DNA of 64,000 bases, taken from positions 195,311,689 through 195,375,688 of the forward strand of contig CM061141.1 of assembly GCA_030789695.1 (NCBI GenBank), in the 5' to 3' direction. The stretch comes from Scilla litardierei. Taxonomy: Eukaryota > Streptophyta > Magnoliopsida > Asparagales > Asparagaceae. The translations under genes were made by a program, and so were the position numbers. Of this stretch, positions 33,742-45,766 are shown piece after piece. Within the stretch, counting starts at the first letter, position 1. Each line of letters starts with the position of its first letter. The notes beneath the pieces are model-generated. The model had not been told where the DNA came from. It saw only the letters and a program-made list of their open reading frames with translations, and made no database searches.

Positions 33742-35473
33742 TGTTGAGTATTGATTCCCCGGATTTGGTTTTGGATGATGAGCAAACATAAATATCTCGT
33801 ACTAACTGTTTGTGAGCGCAGTTATGGAGATCGTCGCCAAAAGAATATGTACATCAAAAGCGACGTCTCAAGACTTCTCAATACGCGTGATCGTGTGCCT
33901 AAAGCTTCGTTGAAGCTCAAGGAGTTTTATTGAAGTCAAGAGCGAAGATTGAAGCTAGCTTGGAAGACGGTTCGTCATGTATTATTTATTGTCTTCTAGC
34001 TTCGTAGATTAGAATGTTAAGCCTTGAGTGGGACTTACTTTATAATATTCATTTCGCTCATATCTTAGAGCTAGGATTATCATAGAAGCCATTAGAAACT
34101 TTTCCGAAGCCTATCGCTTCTTCCCTCGGCTTCTAGTGCATGTTAGTTGGTTCAAGTAGAAGAACCAACTGACTAGATGACGATCTAGTCTGTCGAAAAT
34201 TCCTCTTGAACCGACTAGAATGTCTTGCTCATTTCAGCCTAGCTATGTTGATCAATTAGTCGGTCAAAGAAGGTTTACCGACCGACTAGATGACGATCTT
34301 GTCGGTCAGGAGTCCTTCTCAGACCGACTAGTTATAATTGCCTCTGTACAGCATGAGCTACTGTTTCGTGTTAGTCGGTCAAAGAACGTTTGTCGACCGA
34401 CTAGTTGATAAACTAGTCGGTCAACATTTGTTCTTAAACCGACTAAGTCAACTTGAAGTCAGCCTATTCTATTTCGACTATTAGTCGGTCAAAGAGCATT
34501 CACCGACCGACTAGTTGTGAAACTAGTCGATCGGCATGTCTTCTTAGACCGACTAGTTGTCATCTCCTGTACTTCGACCTTTTGGCTGTTCAACCGTTAG
34601 TCGGTCTACGTTGAATCACCGATCGACTAGTTGATGAACTAGTCGGTCAGTGATCCTTCTTTGACCGACTAGTCTGGTTCAGAATAGAGCCGTTGTAGCT
34701 TTTATTGAAACGTTTTTCTCTCTCTCTCTTTCCTCTATCCTATATATACTTGGAGGGGTTCTCTCATAGTATTCAAGGCTACCATTTTAGAGGTTTAGAG
34801 AAATCATAGAGAAGCTATTCAACTCCATTCCAAAGCTTTCTCTTCCTCACAAGAATCTCTCCCTCAACTCTTAGAGACATATTCCTCAAGAGAGATTCTC
34901 TCCATTGTGAGACTTCCAAGCAAAGAGCTTGATCCAAAGTCACCATCCTCCATCCTTGCCTTCGATCTCTGATCTTATTGATGGAGCTTCGGTTTGGTGA
35001 CATTCTCTCCTCAAAATCCTTCTTGCCCTAATTTGGTAAGTTATACTCAAGGCATAGGATTTTGTAAGTGTTCTTTACTTCATTTCAATCGTTATTTGAT
35101 TTGTTCTCTCGGTTGTGAGAGAAGGGTGTGATCCCGGTTTGTGGGAGTCACATGTCATTTGTATGATTTGGTCTTGTGAAGGTTTTTCACAAGAATTTCA
35201 TAGTGCTAAATCTTGAGTTAGGGTTTCTCACTCAAGTATCCGGAGGGGATCCGGGTGGTTGGGACGTAGGATCACCAGGAACAAGTCGGGGAGACTTGGG
35301 TGGATTCGAACCCGTTACATGCTTTGTTTGCGTTTGTCCATTCTTGTTGAATGTTGTTTATTCCGCATTGTCGTTTGTTTCTTGCACAATAATTAGGAAT
35401 AACTATCTTGATAATTTTAAAGTACTATTCACCCCCCTCTAGTACATGTGCAGTAGCTTCACAGGGCACTACA
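33742..35473 (+). repeat. Array B LTR c (1732 bp, full length)
   Basis: TGTTGAGTATTG to GGCACTACA. It carries a palindrome array at about 34255-34675, a TATA box at 34741-34748 and a leader with chained hairpins. Confidence 0.92.
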
Positions 35474-35475
35474 AT

Positions 35476-35492
35476 TGGTATCAAAGCCAAGG
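35476..35492 (+). other. Primer-binding site of unit B3
   Basis: TGGTATCAAAGCCAAGG, two bases after LTR c. Confidence 0.83.
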
Positions 35493-35515
35493 TTAAAGCT
35501 ACAAGTTTCAAAGCT

Positions 35516-37732
35516 ATGACAAACAACGACTACAGCGTCTTCAAGGATCGTCAAGGAGCTTCTTCAGTTTTGGAAGGGAAATCCTCAACTAGGCCTCCAT
35601 CCTTCAATGGTACCAATTACGGGTACTGGAAATGCCGGATGGAAACTTTCCTCTGGAGTGCTTCATTATGGAGAGCCACGTTGACGGAATATGTCGAGCC
35701 CGCCAAAGAAGATTTTGCGAAGTGGACTCTCGCGGAGGTCGCCGCGGAGGTAAGCAATGCCAAGGCAATGAACGCCTTGCAATGTGCTTTGGAGCCCGAG
35801 GACTTCAATAAGGTATGCACATGTAAGAGTGCATATCAAATATGGAACTCCCTCCTCATCTTGCATGAAGGAACGAGTAGGGTAAAAGACTCTAAACTCG
35901 TAGTCGTAAATAAAGATTTCGAACTATTTCATATGAAACAGGGTGAGAAGATGAAGGAGTATTATGCTCGCTTCGTCGACATCACAAACGAGTTGGAAGC
36001 TCTTGGGAAAACCTACACCCAAAAGGAGAAAGTCTCAAAGATCATCGATGGACTTTCTTCTTGTTGGGAAAAGCGTACCTTCGCCATCGAGGAAGGTAAT
36101 GATATGAGTAAGTACACTGTCATACAACTAATGGGTACCTTGATGTCTTATGAGGTACACAAGGACAGTAAGCTCATGATGAAAGAAAAGATGAAGTCGT
36201 ACTTGAAGCAAGACGAGCCAAAGAAAAAGGTGATTGCGTATAAGGCCGCTCCATCTACCGATGATGACGAATCGGAAGATGAATCGGAAGAAGAGTTGGA
36301 CATGGAAACTTTGGCCGATTTGGCAAAGAAGTTCGACCGATGCTTCCGAAAAGGTAAGTTTAAGAATCTATCTAAGTTTGGTTCTACTAATGCCTCCGCT
36401 CCCGTGTGTTATAAATGCAACAAGCCAGTACATATCAACCCAGATTGTCCTCTAAACAAACACAAGAAGAAGTGGAAGGCATCCAAGCACGACAAGTCAA
36501 GAAGGCACAAGAAAGGACTTGTAGGTACATTCACCGACTCCGAAGAGGACTCCTCAAGCGGAGAGTCGGATGACGAACGCGTGGAGAAAGCACACATGTG
36601 CTTTATGGGAAAAGAGGAACGTGTTCAAGAGACTTCCTCCGATGAAAGCGATGAAAGCAAGGAAATCGAGGATGAAGGCGGTGAGGTAACCATGGATAAA
36701 CTTAAATTAGCCAACGAACAACTTTGGTATAAGTTTTCTAAATTGGCTAGTAGATTTATTAAGACTAAAAATGAGTTAGATAGTCTTAAAACCTCGCCTA
36801 AGCCTTTCAACATCAACAACGACACCGTTGTTGAGGATTTGAGAAATGGGATTGCTAATCTCAAATCTCAACTTGAGCATGTTCATATCGAGGATTCGGA
36901 TGAACATGTGATAGCAGATTTGACGTCTCAAATCTCAACTTTGAGTATTGAGAATAAGAATCTCAAGTCACGTGTTTGTGCACTCACATCGCAAGTGTCC
37001 ACCTTGGATGCTTCGATGCATTCTCTCACCGAGAAGTATGAGTGCACATTAGGCCGAATTCATGAATTCAATAAGGGTAATGGCCATTTGGATAATACTC
37101 TAAATGACTTACCTACGGCCAATCATCACATTGGTTTGGGGTATAAGATGGGAGATTCATCCAAATCGTCCGGCACCTTTGTTAGGCCAACGTCCGATGC
37201 TTCGACCAGTGGGAGTAAACACCCCATGGGTAGTTCTTCTACCAATGGTGCTTCCGCTAGGTACACACCCCCATTTGGAAAGAAACCCAGTTCGGGTGGA
37301 CCTCCAAAGAAGGGTCATGCTTTAATGTATGCCATGCCATGTAGGAACACACATCCTACTCCACATGTTAGCACATATGATGATTTTTATGCTCCGCATC
37401 CACGAGCACGTGCACACCATGTGAGACGCACTCATGCACGTGTTCCTCCACATGCATATGTTCACCCACATTCTCATATGAATCATTATCATCATGCTCC
37501 TTTGCATCATATGCCATATGCCTATCCAGGACATGCATCACATAGAAATCAACAACGTATGCATGTTCCCAACAGGATTAGGACTCCCAAGACATACACT
37601 ATTTGGGGTCCGAAGAACACAAGCATGCATGCTACGGATATGTATGTGAAATAGTTTATTAATGATATTATTTTGAATGATGATTATGTTGGGAAAACAC
37701 GGTCCTCGTGGACTTGGTTTCCGAAGGGTTAG
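35516..37732 (+). pseudogene. gag polyprotein, copy B3 (one nonsense codon near the C-terminus)
   Basis: This is the best preserved B gag. It is open from the ATG at 35516 to a TAG at 37652-37654, where B1 and B2 encode Leu or Ser. In the same frame it then reaches the family end SSWTWFPKG at 37730-37732. The domains are as in the intact A gag: UBN2-type domain, knuckle CYKCNKPVHINPDC (about residues 300-313), Asp/Ser/Glu linkers, coiled coil, and a His-rich tail. A 713-codon product lacking only the last 25 or so residues is conceivable. Unlike B1 and B2 it has Gly, not a stop, after KKPSS. Confidence 0.86.
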
Positions 37733-39035
37733 TTTCCTTTAACCCTTCATTGCTTGGTACCATAAGTTTAATTTCATTTTATGGGTACCAACGCAATTGT
37801 GGTAATAATTGGTTTATTTTTTATTTGCATATTAATCATGGATGTGCTTGGTAATTTAAATTTAGTTAGGATATGGGTTACATTTAATATGTTAAATTTG
37901 TTGCCTAACCCATAGGATCCAAAAGATTTTTGGATACCAAAATGATATTCTCTAGGTTAAATCCACCATGGGATACCAACCCTACCAACTCATTGATTTG
38001 CAAGGGATTTTTCATTCAAATAGAGTTGATGGTGCTTAAGTGATGCACCAAAGTAGGGGGAGTTTAATGTTGTAAGTATATTCTTACTTTTGATTTACAT
38101 TTGTATCCATGTGTGTTAAATGCATCCATTGGTAGAATATCTACATTGGTATCATTTTCAATTAGTTTGCTAGAATTGCTTATGCCATTGGACTATGATG
38201 TTCTCTCTATGTTTGGCATAACACTTTTGCATGTTACTTTTGGTATTCATTGGATTTTTGTCTCTGATGTTGATTTCGTCGCTCAACGATTAACTTGGTT
38301 AAATAGAAATTCTTTCTATGAATTCATAGAATTGTTTTCCATGCACTATTTAACTAAGAATGTTAATATTGGAGAGTATGTTCCAAAACTCAATAAGTGA
38401 AATTGATTTGAGTTTTGATGATTTCGTATTTCGATTTTCGCCTATGGCTTGATGATTTCGTTTTTCGATTTTCGCCTATGGCTTGATGATTTCGTTTTTC
38501 GATTTTCGCCTATGGTTTGATGATTTCGTATTTCGATTTTCGCCTATGGTTTGATGATTTCGTTTTTCGATTTTCGACTATGGTCATGATTGGCACGCTT
38601 TGTTTTTCTTCGGTATTTAACATTTGGTATTTTACTTTGGGGTCATTTGGACCGTGGTCGTATTCTCAGACTCTCTTTCTTTAATTTCTTAGCCATTGAA
38701 ATCTTGTTGTTGATCTCCTCCCACTCTTTTTGCTAATGCCAAAGGGGAAGAGAATTAATAATGACAATGTGCTAATTGATATCAAAGCAATTTACCATGA
38801 ATCTAAGTTGATATGTTAGATTCAGGGGGAGTTAAGATATAAAATGGATTTAGAAATCCTAAATTACGATAATAGGATTCATATTTTATATTTCCCTCGC
38901 CTGCTTGATGCGTATGATTATTGTTTAATACGGAACTAACGTGTCATCAATGCAGGGGGAGTAAGTAAATTTCTTTTGAATCATTATTATTGATTATTAT
39001 TTATGTTGGTTTGTCATCACCAAAAAGGGGGAGAA
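37733..39035 (+). other. Array B unit 3, 3' non-coding tail
   Basis: Homologous to the other B tails. It contains the five-unit 34-bp repeat and ends in the polypurine tract at 39022-39035. Confidence 0.78.
38417..38586 (+). repeat. 34-bp tandem repeat, 5 units
   Basis: Same unit as at 18713 and 33157. Units 1 and 4 carry gtatttcg and the others gtttttcg, suggesting duplication of a block. Confidence 0.9.
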
Positions 39036-40393
39036 TGTTGAGTATTGATTCTTCGGATTTGGTTTTGGATGATGAGCAAACATAAATATCTCGTACTAAC
39101 TGTTTGTGAGCGCAGTTATGGAGATCGTCGCCAAAAGAATATGTACATCAAAAGCGACGTCTCAAGACTTCTCAATACGCGTGATCGTGTGCCTAAAGCT
39201 TCGTTGAAGCTCAAGGAGTTTTATTGAAGTCAAGATCGAAGATTGAAGCTAGCTTGGAAGACGGTTCGTCATGTATTATTTATTGTCTTCTAGCTTCGTA
39301 GATTAGAATGTTAAGCCTTGAGTAGGACTTACTTTATAATCTTCATTTCGCTCATATCTTAGAGCTAGGATTATCATAGAAGCCATTAGAAACTTTTCCG
39401 AAGCCTATCGCTTCTTCCCTCGGCTTCTAGTGCATGTTAGTTGGTTCAAGTAGAAGAACCAACCGACTAGATGACGATCTAGTCGGTCGGAAATTCCTCT
39501 TGAACCGACTAGAATGCCTTGCTCGTTTCTGCCTAGCTATGTTGATCAATTAGTCGGTCAAAGAAGGTTCACCGACCGACTAGATGACGATCTAGTCGGT
39601 CAGGAGTCCTTATCAGACCGACTAGTTATCATTGCCTCTGTACAGCCTGAGCTACTGTTTCGTGTTAGTCGGTCAAAGAACGTTTGTCGACCGACTAGTT
39701 GATAAACTAGTGGGTCAGCATTTGTTCTTAAACCGACTAAGTCAACTTGAAGTCAGCCTATTCTATTTCGACTATTAGTCGGTCAAAGAGCATTCACCGA
39801 CCGACTAGTTGTGAAACTAGTCGGTCGGCAAGTCTTCTTAGACCGACTAGTTGTCATCTCCTGTACTTCGACCTTTTGGCTGTTCAACCGTTAGTCGGTC
39901 TACGTTGAATCATCGACCGACTAGTTGATGAACTAGTCGGTCAGTGATCCTTCTTTGACCGACTAGTCTGGTTCAGAATAGAGCCGTTGGAGCTTTTATT
40001 GAAACGTTTTTCTCTCTCTCTTTCCTCTATCCTATATATACTTGGAGGGGTTCTCTCCTAGTATTCAAGGCTGCCATTTTAGAGGTTTAGAGAAATCATA
40101 GAGAAGCTATTCAACTCCATTCCAAAGCTTTCTCTTCCTCACAAGAATCTCTCCCTCAACTCTTTGAGCCATATTCCTCAAGAGAGATTCTCTCCATTGT
40201 GAGACTTCCAAGCAAAGAGCTTGATCCAAAGTCACCATCCTCCATCCTAGCCTTCGATCTCTGATCTTATTGGTGGAGCTTCGGTTTGGTGACATTCTCT
40301 CCTCAAAATCCTTCTTGCCCTAATTTGGTAAGTTATACTCAGGGCATAGGATTTTGTGGTAAGTGTTCTTTACTTGATTTCAATCGTCATTTC
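39036..40393 (+). repeat. Array B LTR d (3'-truncated)
   Basis: Starts TGTTGAGTATTG. It follows the B LTR through the palindrome array (39545-39970) and TATA box (40033-40040). The match is lost near 40390, where family C sequence in the opposite orientation begins. Confidence 0.85.
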
Positions 40394-40414
40394 AATCGGT
40401 TTGGTGTTCTTTAC

Positions 40415-41098
40415 TTCAAAATCCTTCTTCATCTCTCTCGGGCTTGGTTGGTTGAATCTCATTCTTGTGTTAAAGCTTCACTTCGTATGCCATGATATTC
40501 TCAACGCACTCCTCAACGGTATATTTGGACGTGTCGTTAGACTCCAAAATCTCGTTGGCCTTTGACTCCCATTTGGGCGTAAGAGAGTAAAGGATCGTCT
40601 CCACTTGATCCTCTTGGGAAATCACCTTCCCATGTCCTTCCAAAGCGTTCACGATGTCTGTGAATCTTGTGAACATTTTTGAGATGCTTTCTCCTTCCTG
40701 CATCTTAAACATTTCATAATTAAATCTAAACACACTTTGTTTAGATTTCTTTACCTTGGAAGTCCCTTCAAAAGTAATCTCCAAGATATGCCAGGTTTCA
40801 TTGGCCGATTTGCATATGGAGATGCGGTTGAACTCATTCGGAGTGAGGGCGCAATGGAATGCATTCATAGCCCTCGCATTGACTCTGATCAAGTCCTTCT
40901 CCGCCTTAGTTCTTGAAGCCATAGGTGAAGTAGGCTCCTCAAATGGCAACTCCGTGATGTCCCAAAGGTCTTGACCCTTCATGTAGATCATCATCCTGAC
41001 CTTCTAACTTGGATAGTTGGTTCTGTTGAAGAGCGGGTGTCGAACGGTAGAGTGACCTTCTTTATGAGACACGGATGTAGCGTAGAATGACGTCGTTG
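40415..41098 (-). pseudogene. gag N-terminal fragment, family C
   Basis: A copia-type gag (UBN2) fragment: FNRTNYPS then KVRMMIYMKGQDLWD, ARAMNAFHCALTPNEFNRI, SANETWHILEITFEGTSKVK, MQEGESISKMFTRFTDIVNAL, ILYSLTPKWESKANEI and CVENIMAYEVKL. This aligns motif for motif with the A gag but is strongly diverged. There is a TAG at 41004-41006 where the family has Trp, and a TAA near 40467. The 5' ATG seen in A and B is not recognisable. The zinc knuckle half is missing because of the junction with B LTR d. Confidence 0.8.
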
Positions 41099-41111
41099 CA
41101 GTATGCTATAA

Positions 41112-41127
41112 CCTTGCTCTGATACCA
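41112..41127 (-). other. Primer-binding site, family C
   Basis: Minus strand TGGTATCAGAGCAAGG, two bases from the LTR end; initiator-Met tRNA type. Confidence 0.82.
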
Positions 41128-41813
41128 ATTGTAAGGACTGTCTACCTTGCAATACTAACAACAAACATTCTAGAGGGGGGGTGAATAGAATTATGGCAAT
41201 AAATTGTGCAATTAAAATTTAACTTGCAAATGCGGAATAAAAAATGCAAGAGGAATTAATCAACACAATCAATGCAAAGGCAAACACAAGATATTACACT
41301 GGTTCCCAAAACATGAGTACGTCCAGTCACACCAATATTCACTATATTTCTCACAAAGAGAAGTGAATACAAATCCCACAAAGAGATACTTCACACAGAG
41401 GATTTTGTCCTACACAAGAACCAAACAACCCTATACAAGGGTCTAACTCCCACACAGAGAATTAGGGTTAGCCCAACGCTAGGACACCAAACTCCCACAA
41501 AGAGAGTAACTCCCACAAAGAGAGTATCTAATTCCCACAAAGAGAATTAGGTTACAAAGAAACACAAAGTAAAACAAATACTCTTGCATACGCCTTGAGA
41601 TGCTTACCCATAGATGAATGCAAGGCACGGAAGAGGATCTCCAAGTGATGAGATTAGCTTGAAAGCACTTGGATGATTTCTCTTGAGCATGACTTCAATG
41701 CATGAAGGAGATTTTGAGCTCTAAGAGGGAAATGAGAGAGTTTTAGAGTGGCTTATTTAATCTCTAATGATTTGCAATAGAGCCAAGAAGTTCCAATGAA
41801 CTCAGCCCTTTCA

Positions 41814-41821
41814 TATATATA
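41814..41821 (-). promoter_or_regulatory. TATA box of family C LTR
   Basis: TATATATA on the minus strand (GGTTCCTATATATATGAAAGG context), about 85 bp downstream of the nearest CAGTCGACTG palindrome. Confidence 0.68.
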
Positions 41822-41904
41822 GGAACCCTATAGGAACTCTCAAAAGCAAAGAAAACAGCCAAAAACAAAAGGCTGCAACGGCTAGATTTTGGGCTGAAAC
41901 GTCA

Positions 41905-42020
41905 CTGACAGTCGACTGATGAAATAATGACAGTCGACTATTCAACGGCTGGAAAAATCCCAACGACAATAATTTGAACCAGGACAGTCGACTGTAACAG
42001 ACTACACAGGCGACTGTAAA
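41905..42020. repeat. CAGTCGACTG palindrome array, family C LTR (left part)
   Basis: CAGTCGACTG and the half-forms CAGTCGACT / GGCGACTG occur about every 20-40 bp. The array continues after the E insertion at 55653-55953. Confidence 0.88.
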
Positions 42021-42023
42021 ACA

Positions 42024-42028
42024 GACAA
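42024..42028. repeat. Target site duplication of element E, left
   Basis: GACAA, matched with one difference by GACAG at 55650-55654. Confidence 0.6.
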
Positions 42029-42402
42029 TGTCACGTCCCGTTTCCCATTATACTTGGGAGCGAGGACGTGAGCGGGCCCGCTTGGGCTGGAACGGTGAAC
42101 TCCAACCCAATAAGCGCCTGTGGGCAAACCGTAATCAGGTTCTTGCATTCAAACTCGGAACAAAAAGGAAATTTCATTATCATTATATTGATGCCCAGAT
42201 TTACAAGTACACAAATAAGGCCAACTTGGCCATTAGATACAGAAACGCAAACAGAATTACACCTGAATATAAATACAACAAATATTATTCTTAAGCAGCG
42301 TTGCGAAGGCACATTGTTCTCCAGCGGCAGATCTCAGCGTCTGGGCACCCTGGTCAAGCTGCTCAGTCTCAAGCCTTGCTCCTCTGCAAATCTGTCTAAT
42401 AC

Positions 42403-42439
42403 CTGACGTATATTTCACAAGACAAGAAATATACGTCAG
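42403..42439. repeat. Perfect 14-bp inverted repeat in element E
   Basis: CTGACGTATATTTC at 42403-42416 and its exact complement at 42426-42439, with a 9-base loop. Confidence 0.9.
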
Positions 42440-42592
42440 CGAGGGTCGCTCGGCAAGATTTAAAAATGTTAGTAGTAAAATGACCCTCGGCAAGATTTAA
42501 TATAATTTACAAAACTTTAGAAATGAAAGACACAATATGTTTCCAAAAAGATGAAACATGGCAGCATGAAGCAACATGGGAACATAACATCG

Positions 42593-42780
42593 TGTAGTGA
42601 GTAAAGTAGTGAGCAAGTGGAGTGTGGTGCGTAAAGTAGCCGGCACAACAAGGTGTAGTGTGTAAGGTAACCAGCATGGCAAGTGTAGTGTATACATCAA
42701 TAGTCGTGACGGTGTAGTGTGTACAGCAATATGTATGGCAAGTGTGGTGTGTACAGCAATAGTCGATCGTGACAACAATT
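42593..42780. repeat. Degenerate GTGTAGTGTGTA tandem repeat in element E
   Basis: Roughly five to six imperfect units of about 30-40 bp built on ggcaagtgtagtgtgtacagcaata. The rest of 42440-43860 is non-coding LTR-like sequence. Confidence 0.7.
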
Positions 42781-43860
42781 TTAGCAGTTTACGCTGTAGC
42801 TTCAATAGAGGTAAAGAGAAGGGTGCATCAATCAATCAATCAATCTCCTATCTAGTGACAAAGCCCAGTGTCTGAGGGGGAGGTGACCAGCATCACACCC
42901 AAGTCGACGGGAGCTACCCGTGACTCTATACTCACCGACCCGGCCAGGTGTCGGTCAAGTTCACCACTAGAGTGCAATCCAGCTTTCCAGCCTCTACTAC
43001 ACTAGACTACCCCACCCAAGTGTTCTTGCTGGAACACGAGCCAGCCTAATCCATATTACAAGCACGCCCGAGTTTGTCAACTTGCATGACATCACGATTT
43101 CACGATTTCACCTCTTGGGCGCACGATTCATAATTTCACGATTTTTCTCAAGTTATGTCATTCCGTAATTGCCCGAAAGCCCAATGATCCGTAAATTGTC
43201 CGAAGACCCAAATATCTGTAATTGCCCCGAGGGCTCGGTTTTCACAATTCGATAGGGTGCACAGCACATGATAAATCGAATGACAAGAAAGAATAGCATT
43301 TCATGTGTATCGTTTAAGTGCTAAAACAACCAATACATTAAAAGGATTCATTAAAGACTTTTCCGAATATGAAAGTTGCTTACAAGGCAGTACCAAGATG
43401 TGCGTTATTTTTTAAGTTTAGTACACGATAAAATACTTGCGTCTTTGGAAAAAGTCTGAAGAAAGTAATATACTTGCGCCATCAAAAGTTGTAGGAAAGA
43501 AACCATATATTTGCAGGTTGTATATACTTGCCTGAAGCGACGCGATTTTGGGGTGCCCAGTGATCATAAGATAGGCACGAATTAATCTGCGAAATCGAGT
43601 TTGTGATATCAGTCTCATATTATTAACCAATTATAAGACCTAAAACTAACCCATTATAATTTTTACTTAACTTATAACAGAAAAATCTTAGCTTAGTAAC
43701 CTACAAGGAAAATAAAAATCTTAACTTTATAACTTAAAAATAATAATAGTTATAATAATAAACTTATAACTAATAATAATAATAATAAATAATAATCTTA
43801 CATTAAATACTCTCCCCCCTCTCTTATTCTCTCCTCTGCTCTTCGTTTCCCCCTTTTCTC

Positions 43861-44224
43861 TTCTTTCATTTCGTTCGCAGGTGAAGGGTGAAACGAGGCG
43901 GCGACGATCGGAGTTGAGCGGCGGGCTCCTGGGGATCGTACGGCTCCGGATCAGCGGCGGCGGTGAGATCGGGGCGGCGACGGATCTGGGGAGCTGGAAC
44001 GGCGGCGACGAGATCTGGAGTCGGAGGCGGCGTTTGGGGCGGAGATCTGGTGGCGGGATCGGAGGTCTGGCGTCGGCGGCGCTTCGACACGGAGCGGCGG
44101 CGGCTGTGATTGAGGAAGGGAGAGCGATCCGAGGCGATGATGTGGGCGGCGGGCGCTGGGCCAGTGGCGAGATCGGGGCGGCCTGGCGGTTGTGTGGGCG
44201 GCCTCCGTCGGCGATGGGAGGGAG
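43861..44224. other. GC-rich leader-like stretch of element E, left part
   Basis: CpG-rich GGCGGCG-type sequence after a CT-rich block. Open frames exist on both strands but look like composition effects. It is interrupted at the GGGAG duplicated by element D and continues at 53344. Confidence 0.6.
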
Positions 44225-44404
44225 TGTTGGGAATTGGGCGGTCCCTTAGGGCACAAAAACTCTAGTCCCGTCCTAAGTCGGACGGAACATAGACACAAAA
44301 ATCATAGCAGCGGAAGAAAAACTATGTTAACTAAATTAACATGCAGTTAAAACAATTTTAACTTAGCCCTAAGGTCCAAGACCCTATGCCAAGATCTATG
44401 CCGA

Positions 44405-44430
44405 CTTGGGATGGATCTGACCATCCCAAG
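44405..44430. repeat. Perfect 10-bp stem-loop in D LTR
   Basis: CTTGGGATGG and CCATCCCAAG around a 6-base loop. It is conserved at 50955-50980 in the other LTR. Confidence 0.9.
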
Positions 44431-45235
44431 AAGGATCTAGCCTACTGCGATTAAACTAAACTAATGCTAATAAAATAATTTAACCACATACCCAGAATCT
44501 CAGCCCTGGAGCAGGCGAGATGTTCCGCGCCGTCTTCCGAGCTGCTTCCGTCCCACGCCGAGCCGCTCCTTGAACCGCTCCCCGAACCGCTCCTTGAACT
44601 GCTCCGCATCCCGAGGCGATCAATCCACGTGCCGCCGAGCCAACCACGCGCCGAAGAAATTTTCACGCGAGTGAAACCTCCGCCTAGATTTCGGATCCAG
44701 AATCCGAACTCCTTTGTGGCTTTGCTAGAGCCCGCAGGAGTAAGGAAGAAATTTAGGGAGATAGAGAAATATTTATTTAAGCCTAGATCCGAGCGTGCTC
44801 CAACATTTACGAGAGCCGCTCAGATCTAGAGCTTGGGACGAGTTTTGAGAAAGGGGGGAGACCCCTATTTATATAGGCGGCGGACTCTCCCCTTTTCTCA
44901 AAATCCGATGTGGGACTAAATAATGAGTTAATTAAAATCAAGTTAGTTTGCACTTCACAAAGTGTAAACTTCCGTGAATTTTAACTCACTCACCGTTGAT
45001 CTTCAGGATCGATACAACCTATCAATACGACAAGCGTTCAACGGTGAACGCATAGGAAAAAACCGTTCGTCAATCGGAGTTCGTTTGACCCTCCAATTGA
45101 GTGTCCAAAGATCAGCCCTAGGCTAGTTTTTCGCAAAAACTGAGCCGTCATTTGATTCAGCACACTTAGGGTTCAAAACCCTAGAGGTGGGGCCCATGGG
45201 TGGGCCCCACGCATCCAACGCGTGCCAATATTGCC

Positions 45236-45500
45236 CTAGACGCGCCTGGGCAGAGCCCAGGTCGCGCCTGGGCTCGCCCAGCCGCCTGGGCGAGCCCAGG
45301 ACCACGCCTGGGCTCGCCCAGGCGGCCTGGGCGAGCCTAGGCCTGCGCCTGGGCTCTGCCCAGGCGCGGGGCAGAGCCCAGGCGGGCCTGGGCTTGCCCA
45401 GGCCCGCGCCTGGGCGGGCCCAGGCGCTGGGCAGAGCCCAGGCGGGCCTGGGCTTGCCCAGTCCTGCGCCTGGGCTTGCCCAGGCCACCTGGGCAGTTGC
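45236..45500. repeat. GC-rich palindrome array GCCTGGGC(N2)GCCCAGGC, D 3' LTR
   Basis: A dozen or so near-palindromes such as CGCCTGGGCTTGCCCAGGC in tandem. The 5' LTR has a shorter version at 51790-51985. It lies upstream of the TATA box in sense direction. Open frames across it (Gly/Ala/Pro/Arg repeats) are composition artefacts. Confidence 0.9.
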
Positions 45501-45766
45501 ACAGGCCCTGGGCAGGTCCAGGCCAGTGCCTGGGCTTGTCCAGGTCTGTCTTTTCTGGGCTTGACCAGCAGACTAGACCAGACTGGTCTGGGTCTGCCTT
45601 GTCTGACTCGTTGGGCTGTTTTGGCTCTAACTTGAGCATTTGGTGTCCGATTTGGACGTCGTTCGAACCTGGGTCTAGACCGGAATATTTCCGTCTTACG
45701 CGTGAACTTTTCCTTGCGTTTATATTATTAAATATTGTATTAAACAATTTAATACACATTTAATCG

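Larger units (their letters stand above)
14523..40393 (+). mobile_element. Array B: tandem gag-only Sirevirus-like elements (4 LTRs, 3 gag units)
   Basis: The order is truncated LTR, gag B1, LTR, gag B2 (split by element G), LTR, gag B3, truncated LTR, all on the plus strand. LTR ends recur at 15777, 20995 and 35473. After subtracting G and its duplicated 5 bp, the periods are about 5.2 kb. No pol is present in any unit. The gag, tail repeats and polypurine motifs are homologous to array A but clearly diverged. The left end is cut by element H and the right end joins family C. Confidence 0.88.

Noticed and set aside
43881..44249. GC-rich ORFs of about 120 codons that could be first exons of a host gene (also 53293-54105).
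   Set aside because: No recognisable motif, open on both strands, and they sit inside the LTR-like element E and run into D.
45123..45759. Open frames of 88-140 codons over the GC-rich array (also 51673-52214).
   Set aside because: Frames are open on both strands and encode Gly/Ala/Pro/Arg/Trp repeats dictated by the palindromes; the two D LTRs do not keep the same frame because of the length difference.
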